Shown here piece after piece: positions 10,729 through 18,953 of a DNA stretch of 64,000 nt. The notes below the pieces were generated by a model that saw only the letters and a list, made by a program, of their open reading frames with translations, did not search any database and was not told the origin of the DNA. Made by a program: the position numbers and the translations under genes. Position 1 is the first letter of the stretch. Each line of letters begins with the position of its first letter. Source of the DNA: Helicobacter enhydrae (GTDB lineage Bacteria > Campylobacterota > Campylobacteria > Campylobacterales > Helicobacteraceae); NCBI RefSeq assembly GCF_001693335.1, contig NZ_CP016503.1, forward strand, positions 558,001 to 622,000, given 5' to 3'.

Positions 10729-11082
10729 ATGGCAGAAACTAGCATTCTCAATCAAGATTACGAACACACGCAAAAAGAAGTAGAACTTGCCAAAAGTTTT
10801 GAAACAATGATGGCAAATTATGCCGGACTTTTAGATATGGATGTGGTATTTGACGCACAACTTGCCTCTACAAGATTGAGCCTAAAAGACATTTTGAAAC
10901 TCGAAAAAGGCTCTGTGATCGATTTGCAAAAACCTGCAGGAGAGAGTGTAGAGGCATTTGTCAATGGTAGAGTGATCGGAAAAGGGGAGGTGATGGTGTA
11001 TGAGAAAAACCTCGCTATCCGCCTCAATGAAATCCTTGATTCTGATGCAATTGTGTATTACATCACACGAGAGAGAATCTGA
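10729..11082 (+). CDS. fliN: Flagellar motor switch protein FliN
   Basis: A 117-aa C-ring protein. The SpoA (surface presentation of antigens) domain occupies about residues 37-110, with the characteristic VxFDAQLAST and VEAFVNGRVIGKGEV segments. I chose the ATG at 10729 because GGAG lies 8 nt upstream and the N-terminus then matches FliN length; a longer reading from 10693 overlaps the previous gene and lacks an RBS. It works in the cytoplasmic switch complex that receives CheY-P and feeds the export apparatus. Its neighbours, CheX-like and FliO, fit that job. Confidence 0.95.
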   Translation: MAETSILNQDYEHTQKEVELAKSFETMMANYAGLLDMDVVFDAQLASTRLSLKDILKLEKGSVIDLQKPAGESVEAFVNGRVIGKGEVMVYEKNLAIRLNEILDSDAIVYYITRERI

Positions 11083-11083
11083 A

Positions 11084-11458
11084 TTGTCACTCAATGCCAA
11101 AACACTGCAAAAGTTTTTTTTCTTATTGTTGGCACCCGTTTTTCTAAATGCCGACACCATCGATGCCAAAACCCCCATAGAGACTTCAGATTTTTGGTGG
11201 CAATATGCTGCTGTCATTCTCATTCTCCTCTCTCTGATCGGCTTACTCCTCTATGTCAAAAGAAAAAACCAGAATTCATTGCAAAAAAACATTGCATTTC
11301 AACAGGTTTATTTGACTTCACATCTCAAGCTTCTCACCATTGAAATCAATCACAAAACATATCTTGTCCTTTGCAATCAAAAAGAAATGATCCTTCTTGA
11401 TTCAAGTACACAGCATAACAAACAAGAGGATTTTATGGAGCTCATTCAAGAGGAGTGA
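11084..11458 (+). CDS. fliO: FliO-like flagellar export component (TTG start)
   Basis: A small membrane protein of 124 aa read from TTG at 11084, one base after the fliN stop. This start gives a signal-like hydrophobic segment (FFFLLLAPVF) and then a single strong membrane helix (about residues 39-58) followed by a basic cytoplasmic domain, the FliO arrangement. A longer reading from 11000 runs antiparallel to no known domain and overlaps fliN out of frame. H. pylori has its divergent FliO in the same place after fliN. FliO stabilises the FliP export ring. Sequence conservation is weak, so the call rests on topology and position. Confidence 0.7.
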   Translation: MSLNAKTLQKFFFLLLAPVFLNADTIDAKTPIETSDFWWQYAAVILILLSLIGLLLYVKRKNQNSLQKNIAFQQVYLTSHLKLLTIEINHKTYLVLCNQKEMILLDSSTQHNKQEDFMELIQEE

Positions 11459-11459
11459 T

Positions 11460-12224
11460 ATGACACAATATCGCCTTATTATCACTTGCTCACTCTCGCT
11501 TCTATTGCACCTAGCATTGATAGCTTTGTTTTTGCACAACTCCAAAGAATTAGGATTCAAAAAGGGAGTTGGGGATGAACGCATCAATGCTTCTTCTTTT
11601 CGTTTTAGCGATGCAAATGCCCAAGCCAAATACGCCAAAAACGCTCAACCTCAAACACAAAAATCCAGCAGTCACCTTCAAAAGCAAGTGACCAAAACCA
11701 AACCCCAAAAAAACCACAATCCTCAGAATCAAACAACCCCCAATCATCCATTGCAACAAACAAGCACCAATCAAGACAAGCCTCAAGAAGATTCCCTCCC
11801 CCCCACTCCGACTTATCAAGCCAGTGAGGCACCTCCTATTGAAGAAACCCTCGCTTTCCAACTCGCTGATACCCAAACAAAACAAAACATCTCTCAATTT
11901 TATGGAGCGGATTTTGGACAACTTGGTTTTGAAGAAAAAGAATTCATTCTCAACAATCTCTCCTATATCGGAAAAATCACACAGAGATACCTACGCTACC
12001 CACCCAATGCCGGGATGTTGGCTCAAAGTGGCGGCAATGTCATAGAGTTTTATTTGCACCCCAATGGCGATATTTCAGATCTCAAAATCATCAAAGAGAG
12101 TGGCTATATCTTGCTAGATCGCAACAGCATCAAAACCATAGAGATCGCCTACAAAGACTATCCGCACCCCAAAACAAAAACACTTATACGCTTCTATATC
12201 AATTATTATCTACGCAGACATTAG
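11460..12224 (+). CDS. TonB-family energy-transducing protein
   Basis: A 254-aa protein with a membrane anchor (about residues 5-25), a Pro/Gln/Lys-rich periplasmic spacer and a TonB C-terminal domain ending in RFYINYYLRRH. The start at 11460 has GGAG 5 nt upstream and follows the fliO stop by one base. Unlike the tonB at 60259 it has no exbBD next to it, so it may be a second TonB for a particular receptor, or may serve another envelope task. H. pylori keeps a TonB-like gene in the same place. The last 26 bp overlap the end of mfd on the other strand. Confidence 0.8.
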   Translation: MTQYRLIITCSLSLLLHLALIALFLHNSKELGFKKGVGDERINASSFRFSDANAQAKYAKNAQPQTQKSSSHLQKQVTKTKPQKNHNPQNQTTPNHPLQQTSTNQDKPQEDSLPPTPTYQASEAPPIEETLAFQLADTQTKQNISQFYGADFGQLGFEEKEFILNNLSYIGKITQRYLRYPPNAGMLAQSGGNVIEFYLHPNGDISDLKIIKESGYILLDRNSIKTIEIAYKDYPHPKTKTLIRFYINYYLRRH

Positions 12225-15210
12225 GCGACTTTTTTCTCAAAAACTCCAAAACTCTAGCTAACACATCATCGTCATCTTTGCTATTTGCCACAAGCACTTC
12301 TTTGGTTGCATCATTAAACTGCACGCTGATGTTTTGCCCATAATTTGAAATCATTTTGACCCCACAAGCACCGCCCAAAATTTTAATCAAAATCAAATCC
12401 AAAAATTGCCTACTATACACATCTAGTTTGCCAAAGCGATCTTCGATCTCTGCTTGTATTTCAAACACATCAGTCACACTTTTACACAACGACAAACGGC
12501 GATAGAGCTCAAGCCTCAAACGATCTGAAGCAATGAGTTCGGGATTAAGATAGGCACTCACATTGAGTTTGAGCTCTACACTTTTGGCATACAGAGTTTC
12601 ACGACCACTCAAGGTATTGATACAATCCTCCAACATCTTGAGGTATAGCCCATAGCCAATGTTTTTGATATGCCCACTTTGAGCCTCGCCTAACAGATTC
12701 CCACCACCGCGAATCTCCAAATCGTGATATGCCAAAGAAGCCCCGCTCCCCAAATAGCTATTACGCTCCAAAGCCAAAAGTCTTTTGCGCGCATCTTGTG
12801 TCAGTCGCCCCTGATCTTGAAGCAAAAAATAACAAAAGCCAATCTTGCTCCCTCTCCCCACTCTTCCACGCAATTGGTGTAAATCTGCGATTCCAAAGCG
12901 ATCGGCCCCCTCTACAATCATCGTATTGGCATTATCAAGATGAATCCCTGATTCGATGATAGAGGTGCAAAGCAAGACATCATATTCCCCTTTTGCAAAA
13001 TCTGCAATCACCCTCTCTTCTTGCAAATCCCCGACTTTGGAATGAATGATACCAATCCTCAAATGAGGCATCAAATCAAGCAACTCTTGTTTTTTCTGCT
13101 CAATACTTGCGATGTGGTTATGGATAAAAAAGACCTGCCCCCCACGACGCATCTCGCGAGAAATCACCTCTTTGATCAACCCATCATCGCCCTCTTTGAC
13201 AAATGTTTTCACTCCCTCACGCTCTTTGGGGGGAGTTTTTAGGACACTCATACCTTTGATTGAAGAGAGTGCCATATTTAATGTTCTAGGAATAGGAGTG
13301 GCTGACATAGAAAGCAAATGCACATTTTGGCTCAACTCTTTGATTTTTTCTTTTTGCTTAACTCCAAACTTGTGCTCTTCATCGACAATCAACAATCCTA
13401 GCTTTGCAAACCTAGCCCCAAGCACACTATGAGTTGCCACCAAAATATCAATCTCTCCATTTGCTACATTCTCAAGCACTCGCTTTTTGTCTTTGCTATT
13501 AGAATCAAGTTTAGCCACACGCATTCCAAATGGCTCGAAGCGTTTTTGCAAAGTCGCATAATGCTGAGAGGCAAGTAGGGTTGTAGGCACCACCAATGCC
13601 CCTTGAAAATGATTCTTGCAAACTGCATAGAGTGCGTTCATCGCCACTTCAGTTTTGCCAAACCCCACATCTCCGCTCAAAAGTCGATCCATCACCTTCC
13701 CACTCCCCAAATCTTGCAAAATCTCTTGAATGCTAGTGCTTTGATCTAGTGTCAAATTAAACCCGCAATGTTTTTGGAAGTTTTGCAACTCATAGTCTTC
13801 TAAAATGATCTGATCCCCCTCCAACAAATCGCGTTTAGCCGCCAATGCAATGATACTTCCAGCAATCTCAAACAATTTCCCCTTCACTTTTTCTTTGAGC
13901 TTTGCAAAAGTTCCTTTGCCCAAACGATCCAGTGTGGGCACTCCTCCAGCATTTGCGACATAGCGATCGATCAAATGTAGATTTTCCACAGGCAATAGCA
14001 AAGAATCTTCCCCTTGATAATCAATACGCATAAAATCACGCACACTCCCCACAACTTGCGTCTGCACAATCCCTCTGAAAATCCCCACACCATAATCGCT
14101 ATGGACTACATACTCCCCGACACTCAATTCATCAAGCAAAATCTTAGGGCGGCGTTTTTTGAGTTTTTTTTGTTTTTTGTTGATGGATAGTATCAGCTTT
14201 TGGGGAGTGAGGATATTCACAATGCAAGGAGACACTTCGCACTTCACACCACTAAGATCATAGGAGTATTTCAAATGCTCAAACATCGATTCTTGTGGTG
14301 CCAACAAAACAATCTGTCTATCCCCATAACCAGCGATAAAGTTCGCTAGATTTTTGAGCTCAAATGCCACATCACAATACCTCTCATCTTGATGAAGCAC
14401 CACAAACTCTTCCAAATCTTGCAAACACAGATCGCTTTGCTCTTTGAATTCAAAAAAACTCTGTGCCTCCACAACTGCCTGAGGAGTGATGGCAGTCTTA
14501 TAAACTTTGGGTAGCAAGACTTTGTTTTGCAAAAACCAAAACCCAAAACTCCTCATATCCGCACTCAAAGATTGAGTGCATTTTTGAGAGATTTCTTCTT
14601 GTAGTGATTCTGCCTCTTTGGCATCCAAAGAAAACAAAGCCGGAGGAATCTCTAGCGTTTGATGATGTAGATTGAGGCAAATTTGAGTTTGCAAATCAAA
14701 AGTTTTGATATCTTCAACAATGTTGTCAAAAAAAGAAATACGATATGGATTTGCACTAGAAGGCACAAAAATATCCACAATATCCCCGCGGAAACTAACC
14801 TCCCCCTCCATTTCCACAAGATCCACAACCTCATATCCCAAATCTAGGATTTTCTGTTGGAATGCTTGCAAATCCAAATCTTGGTTTGGGGCAATCTCTA
14901 GCCCACCAAAATGTTTTGCACAAGGCATACGATACACAACGCTAGAAAATGGGGAGATCAGAAGTTTTTTGCCCTCATAAGCATAAAACTCTCGCAAAAT
15001 CGCAAAAAGTGCGGAGAGTTCTTGCGAAAAGCTACGCAAATCATCTCCAAAAATTGCACGAAAATGAGGCAATACAAAGGGCTTGATTCCACAAGCAAGA
15101 TACTCCATCATCTCACAAGCTTCACTAGCCTCATTATGATCTGCAACAAGCAAGAGCTCAAAATCAATCAAACCTTGCTCTGCAAGTTTATATAAACAAC
15201 TTGCAATCAT
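12199..15210 (-). CDS. mfd: Transcription-repair coupling factor Mfd
   Basis: A 1003-aa ATP-dependent translocase that removes RNA polymerase stalled at lesions and recruits UvrA. Domain order: UvrB-like module (FRGDIVDIF near residue 140), CarD-like RNA polymerase interaction domain (GEYVVHSDYGVGIF near 365), helicase core with Walker A GDVGFGKTEV (about 510) and DEEH box (about 605), then the TRCF C-terminal domain. Length is close to H. pylori Mfd and shorter than E. coli. It is the last gene of the long minus-strand block; its ATG directly follows the ccmA stop. Confidence 0.97.
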   Translation of the reverse strand: MIASCLYKLAEQGLIDFELLLVADHNEASEACEMMEYLACGIKPFVLPHFRAIFGDDLRSFSQELSALFAILREFYAYEGKKLLISPFSSVVYRMPCAKHFGGLEIAPNQDLDLQAFQQKILDLGYEVVDLVEMEGEVSFRGDIVDIFVPSSANPYRISFFDNIVEDIKTFDLQTQICLNLHHQTLEIPPALFSLDAKEAESLQEEISQKCTQSLSADMRSFGFWFLQNKVLLPKVYKTAITPQAVVEAQSFFEFKEQSDLCLQDLEEFVVLHQDERYCDVAFELKNLANFIAGYGDRQIVLLAPQESMFEHLKYSYDLSGVKCEVSPCIVNILTPQKLILSINKKQKKLKKRRPKILLDELSVGEYVVHSDYGVGIFRGIVQTQVVGSVRDFMRIDYQGEDSLLLPVENLHLIDRYVANAGGVPTLDRLGKGTFAKLKEKVKGKLFEIAGSIIALAAKRDLLEGDQIILEDYELQNFQKHCGFNLTLDQSTSIQEILQDLGSGKVMDRLLSGDVGFGKTEVAMNALYAVCKNHFQGALVVPTTLLASQHYATLQKRFEPFGMRVAKLDSNSKDKKRVLENVANGEIDILVATHSVLGARFAKLGLLIVDEEHKFGVKQKEKIKELSQNVHLLSMSATPIPRTLNMALSSIKGMSVLKTPPKEREGVKTFVKEGDDGLIKEVISREMRRGGQVFFIHNHIASIEQKKQELLDLMPHLRIGIIHSKVGDLQEERVIADFAKGEYDVLLCTSIIESGIHLDNANTMIVEGADRFGIADLHQLRGRVGRGSKIGFCYFLLQDQGRLTQDARKRLLALERNSYLGSGASLAYHDLEIRGGGNLLGEAQSGHIKNIGYGLYLKMLEDCINTLSGRETLYAKSVELKLNVSAYLNPELIASDRLRLELYRRLSLCKSVTDVFEIQAEIEDRFGKLDVYSRQFLDLILIKILGGACGVKMISNYGQNISVQFNDATKEVLVANSKDDDDVLARVLEFLRKKSPNVCVDNN

Positions 15211-15579
15211 CTACTCTAGTCTATCCCCATCTTCGACGATACTCTCTCCGGTCAAAATCCCTTTTCTCTCAATCACAAGTTCGTGACTTGTTACCTTTCC
15301 ATCAATCTTGCCTTGAGGCATAATTTCAACAACTCTTGATTTCACACTGCCGACAAATTTTCCATTCACGATAAGTTTTTCTGAATAGATTTCGCCATTC
15401 ACAACGCCACTTTTGCCAATATTGATAGTATGCGAGGAGTGGATCACGCCCTCAAACTCACCATCGATATGCAAATGACATTGAGTGTCAATCTCTCCTT
15501 TTATTTTTGTTCCACTTGCAATGATGGTTGCTCCACTTCCTTCATTAGTGTGTTGATGATCTTGAGTAAAGATTGCCAT
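15211..15579 (-). CDS. ccmA: Bactofilin CcmA
   Basis: A polymer-forming bactofilin (122 aa). The core beta-helix repeats as G-x-I-x-G-x-I ladders (for example TKIKGEIDTQCHLHIDGEFEG) with short charged tails. In H. pylori CcmA and the Csd proteins generate helical curvature by directing peptidoglycan trimming. The ATG lies inside the csd1 3' end (79-bp overlap in another frame) with AAAGGAG 11 nt upstream. The overlap implies the two are inherited and expressed together. Confidence 0.93.
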   Translation of the reverse strand: MAIFTQDHQHTNEGSGATIIASGTKIKGEIDTQCHLHIDGEFEGVIHSSHTINIGKSGVVNGEIYSEKLIVNGKFVGSVKSRVVEIMPQGKIDGKVTSHELVIERKGILTGESIVEDGDRLE

Positions 15580-16445
15580 GGGATATTTTTCTCCTTTTTA
15601 AAAATTAAATCAAAATCCTTCATATTCCACTCTACAAAATTCTTGGGATCGATATATGCACCCAAGAAACGGATTTCATAATGCAGATGTGCCCCCGTGC
15701 TCAAACCAGAATTGCCACTATAAGCGATAATCTGCCCTTTTTTGACAAAATCTCCTCTTGCCACTAGCACATTGCTCAAATGTGCATAAAAGGTGCGGAA
15801 TCCAAATGAGTGATCTAGCTTGATAAGATTTCCAAAGCCACCATTATAGTCTTTCCTTGCAAATTCCACAACACCATCTGCTGTCGCATACACTGGCGTC
15901 CCGACTTCTGCACTAAAATCCACCCCTGCGTGCAAATGCTCTCTACGCAAAATAGGATGGAGGCGATAGCCAAAATAATCAGAGATTCTCCGATAATAAT
16001 CCATTGGGTAGCCATTGGGGATAAACTTCATCACAAATGCTTTTTGAATACTCGCCAAAGACACATTTTCGATCCTCTCTTGCAACCCATAGCTTAGATT
16101 CTCATAGTTTGCAGAATCAGATGGCACCCCCACCATTCCTTCCAAATACTCCACACGCTCCCCAATCAGCTCAAGCTCTTCGACGCGACGGCTGACTAGC
16201 TCGTTGAGCTGATTGTTGGAAATAAGCATTTTGTCATACTCATTGACAAGCATTTGGTTGCTCATAGCAAGGTTGTCAAGCTCATTGTTAAAAACGCGAA
16301 TCGACACCAGAGCAAAAAAAATCAAAGTGACAACAAAAACAAGAAAATACCAAAGAAAATATTTAAACAAAATATGGATATTAAAGATTTTGCTTCCCTG
16401 CTCATCTGTGAGCATAATCACCAAGCGTTTATCACAAGCCTGCAT
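15501..16445 (-). CDS. csd1: M23 DD-endopeptidase Csd1, cell-shape protein
   Basis: Membrane-anchored LytM/M23 metallopeptidase (314 aa). One N-terminal membrane helix spans about residues 28-50, a coiled-coil region about 55-105, then the M23 domain. All zinc and catalytic residues are present: H172 and D176 (HAGVD), H222 (AHLS) and H253/H255 (HLHYE). Csd1 cuts peptide crosslinks and is needed for helical shape in H. pylori. The start is within 14 bp of the csd2 end (overlap), with AAGGA upstream. Its paralogue csd2 lies directly before it. Confidence 0.93.
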   Translation of the reverse strand: MQACDKRLVIMLTDEQGSKIFNIHILFKYFLWYFLVFVVTLIFFALVSIRVFNNELDNLAMSNQMLVNEYDKMLISNNQLNELVSRRVEELELIGERVEYLEGMVGVPSDSANYENLSYGLQERIENVSLASIQKAFVMKFIPNGYPMDYYRRISDYFGYRLHPILRREHLHAGVDFSAEVGTPVYATADGVVEFARKDYNGGFGNLIKLDHSFGFRTFYAHLSNVLVARGDFVKKGQIIAYSGNSGLSTGAHLHYEIRFLGAYIDPKNFVEWNMKDFDLIFKKEKNIPWQSLLKIINTLMKEVEQPSLQVEQK

Positions 16446-17355
16446 CGGTTTTTCCTTGATAATCTAAACGATAAGTGCGTAATTGCGAGAGATCTTCAAT
16501 CGCCCAGAGCAAAGAAGCCCATTTGATGTGTGCGGTGTTTTTGAAAAATGATTCAAAATTGCCTCCATTCCAAGAGATGTAGTCCATTGCATTTTGATAC
16601 CCACCCAAAAATCGAATCTCATAATACAAGCGCGCACCAGCACTATTTCCACTATTGCCCGAATACCCCAACAACTGCCCCTTTTGCACAAATGCACCGC
16701 GTTTGACTGCGATTTTGGACAAATGTGCATACATCGAGCTAAATCCATAAGAGTGCACAATTTTTACAAAACGCCCATATCCACTGTTGCCATTACGCAC
16801 CAAATCCACGATGCCATCTGCTGTCGCATACACAGGCGTATCTACAGCCACGATATAATCCACTCCCGAGGCAATCCCTGTGATATTTTTCAATGGATGA
16901 ATGCGTTGTGAAGAAGAGACAATCTTTGTGAAATCTTGGAGAGGATTCCCATTTGGAATCACTTGCAAAAGTATTTGCTTCTGAAATGCACTCACACTAT
17001 CGATCTCAACAGGCGATGCGACCACTTCATCGGTGTTTTTGCCAAGATTGACAATCTCTTCCAAATCCTCTACCTTTTTGCTCACCTCGATTAGCTCGTT
17101 GGATTTGAGATTGATACGATCTTTGAGTGTCTGATTTTGTGCGTAAATGTAGCGGTATTTTTCAAGCATTGTTTCTTTGCTATGACTAATATCCACAATC
17201 TCGCCCATCAAATAATACATCAGCACAAACCCTGCCCCAATCATCAACACGACGCCCAAAGTAAATGCCAAAAAGATCTTTTTTGCATTTTTGTGGATAT
17301 TAAATTGCCTTGATCCATCACAATCCACAACACTCAATAAGAATCTATTTTTCAT
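16432..17355 (-). CDS. csd2: Catalytically degenerate M23 protein Csd2
   Basis: A 307-aa paralogue of Csd1 with the same layout: N-terminal membrane helix (about 27-49), coiled coil (58-105), LytM domain. The zinc ligands are lost. The HxxxD position reads A162-SGV-D166 and the HLH position reads R242-L-Y244, while H211 remains. It cannot be a normal M23 peptidase and probably acts as a partner or stabiliser of Csd1. I chose the ATG at 17355, with TGGAG 8 nt upstream, over one at 17370; it overlaps the folC stop. Confidence 0.92.
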   Translation of the reverse strand: MKNRFLLSVVDCDGSRQFNIHKNAKKIFLAFTLGVVLMIGAGFVLMYYLMGEIVDISHSKETMLEKYRYIYAQNQTLKDRINLKSNELIEVSKKVEDLEEIVNLGKNTDEVVASPVEIDSVSAFQKQILLQVIPNGNPLQDFTKIVSSSQRIHPLKNITGIASGVDYIVAVDTPVYATADGIVDLVRNGNSGYGRFVKIVHSYGFSSMYAHLSKIAVKRGAFVQKGQLLGYSGNSGNSAGARLYYEIRFLGGYQNAMDYISWNGGNFESFFKNTAHIKWASLLWAIEDLSQLRTYRLDYQGKTDAGL

Positions 17356-18451
17356 CAAGCACTCCAGCATCCCTGCGTTTCAAGAACTCAGCGACAACAC
17401 TAAAAGATCCAAAAACCAAATATTGCTTGCAAGACAAAAGCGTGTTATCAAAAACATCATAAGAGATTTTCAAATTTTCAAGTATTCCACACAACACTTG
17501 TTCTTGGATAATACGCTCATTGTTTGAGATGCGTATGATTTGCACCTTCTCTACTATAGGTCGCAACACCTCTAGCACAGCTTCAATGTCTTTCTGCCAA
17601 TAAGCATTAAAAACAAGAACCACCTTCTCATTCCCCAAAGCCCTCTTGAGTGCCAAAGCACCATCGACATTGTGCCCCACATCCACAATCACATTGGGTG
17701 CAATCCTCTGCATTCTGCCACACAAATCCGATACAAATACCTTGGGCTCCACACCCAAGAAACGCAAAACTTCACACGCAAGAGAAAAGTTTTGCTCCAA
17801 AAAATTCAAGTGGGGTTTTTGCAGTGTTGTAAGGTTTGATTCTTTTTCTTGTGCTATTTTGTGGGCAATTTCATAAACCTCTAGATGATTTTGACTCCCC
17901 AAAAACGCGACGCTTCCCATTGATTTGAGTTTGGTTTGAGCGATTTGTACAACACTCTCCCCCAAAACTTCTTGATGATCTAAGCCAATTTGAGTAAAAA
18001 CAGAAATCTTATCCTCAATCACATTTGTGCTATCAAACTCCCCCCCAAGCCCAGCTTCCAACACCAAATAATCCAAATCTCTTGCCAAAAACAAAGCCAA
18101 AAAAGTGGCATATTCAAAATAACTCACTTCTTGCATATAAGCCCTTGTGCTTATCTCAAGATGCACTTCCTCAAGACGCCTAAAACTCACAATAGAGCCA
18201 TCACAATAAAACCTCTCATTGAAAGCAAAAAGATGAGGAGAAGTGAAATGCAAATAATTTTTCAAGTTGCGTGCAATCAAGCGTCCAGTGCTTCCTTTGC
18301 CATTTGTCCCCACGATATGAATGACTTTTGGCGTAAAAGTTTGCAAGAAATCTTTGGCAAAGAGGGGGAAGATCTTTTTGATTCTATGGGGATCGAAATG
18401 GTGTGTTTCCTGCCCCTTTGCACTCAAATACTCATTGAGATTTTTTGGCAT
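17345..18451 (-). CDS. folC: Folylpolyglutamate/dihydrofolate synthase FolC
   Basis: Mur-ligase-like ATP-dependent enzyme of folate synthesis (about 368 aa from this start). The P-loop HIVGTNGKGSTG lies near residues 46-57, and the GLGGEFDSTN and HxxxLG segments are family hallmarks. The start is ATG-ATG (18454/18451) with AGGGGA upstream and overlaps the lptE 3' end by about 20 bp; a longer reading to 18595 lies wholly inside lptE in another frame and is not supported. The gene sits between lptE and csd2 in the same order as H. pylori. Confidence 0.9.
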   Translation of the reverse strand: MPKNLNEYLSAKGQETHHFDPHRIKKIFPLFAKDFLQTFTPKVIHIVGTNGKGSTGRLIARNLKNYLHFTSPHLFAFNERFYCDGSIVSFRRLEEVHLEISTRAYMQEVSYFEYATFLALFLARDLDYLVLEAGLGGEFDSTNVIEDKISVFTQIGLDHQEVLGESVVQIAQTKLKSMGSVAFLGSQNHLEVYEIAHKIAQEKESNLTTLQKPHLNFLEQNFSLACEVLRFLGVEPKVFVSDLCGRMQRIAPNVIVDVGHNVDGALALKRALGNEKVVLVFNAYWQKDIEAVLEVLRPIVEKVQIIRISNNERIIQEQVLCGILENLKISYDVFDNTLLSCKQYLVFGSFSVVAEFLKRRDAGVLDEK

Positions 18452-18953
18452 CATGAGTGATCCCCTGATAGAACAATTTGGCGACAAACTGATCGATGGC
18501 TTGTTGTCCGGCGAGTTTGATTGCCTCAAATTGTGCGATTTGAACAGAAACTGATGACATTGCCTGAGTCGCAGCATAATCACTGCTCCCATCAAAACTC
18601 ACAGAAAAATCCTCACCATAGATTGTTTTGTAAGAAATTTTGACCACAACATTAGCCCTATAATGCGTCGCAAAACCATCTTGATCTTCAGCGATAGGAG
18701 AAAAAGAGATAGAGCTAAATCCGATGCGTATGATACTTGTTGCTTCATCTTTTGGGACAAGCAAAAGATGGAGTCTAGAGATGATGGCTTGATTGAGCAT
18801 ATCTTTGAGTGCAGATGAGGGTTTGGGGAATTCAGGGTTGATCTGGGCTTCCACATACACACTCTCACCAAAGGCAGAGCGTGCAAAATGTGCCAATGGC
18901 TTATAGCCACACCCAGCAAAAATCAAAGCAAACACTAAAGCACAAATTCTCAT
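18432..18953 (-). CDS. lptE: LPS-assembly lipoprotein LptE-like
   Basis: A 173-aa outer-membrane lipoprotein. The signal peptide ends in the lipobox FAGC with the lipidated cysteine at residue 15, followed by GYKPL, the typical start of LptE proteins. The beta/alpha body ([21 protein letters not shown]) fits the LptE fold. LptE plugs LptD and delivers LPS to the outer leaflet. The ATG overlaps the leuS stop (ATGA). Sequence similarity across LptE proteins is low, so the call relies on lipobox, size and conserved position after leuS. Confidence 0.8.
   Translation of the reverse strand: MRICALVFALIFAGCGYKPLAHFARSAFGESVYVEAQINPEFPKPSSALKDMLNQAIISRLHLLLVPKDEATSIIRIGFSSISFSPIAEDQDGFATHYRANVVVKISYKTIYGEDFSVSFDGSSDYAATQAMSSVSVQIAQFEAIKLAGQQAIDQFVAKLFYQGITHDAKKSQ

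Noticed and set aside
11797-11805. C-rich stretch in the TonB-like gene
   Set aside because: Only about six consecutive C in a proline-rich linker; too short to suggest phase variation.
17345-18595. Longer folC start at 18595
   Set aside because: The extra 48 residues run in another frame inside lptE and lack an RBS; 18451/18454 fits the family length.
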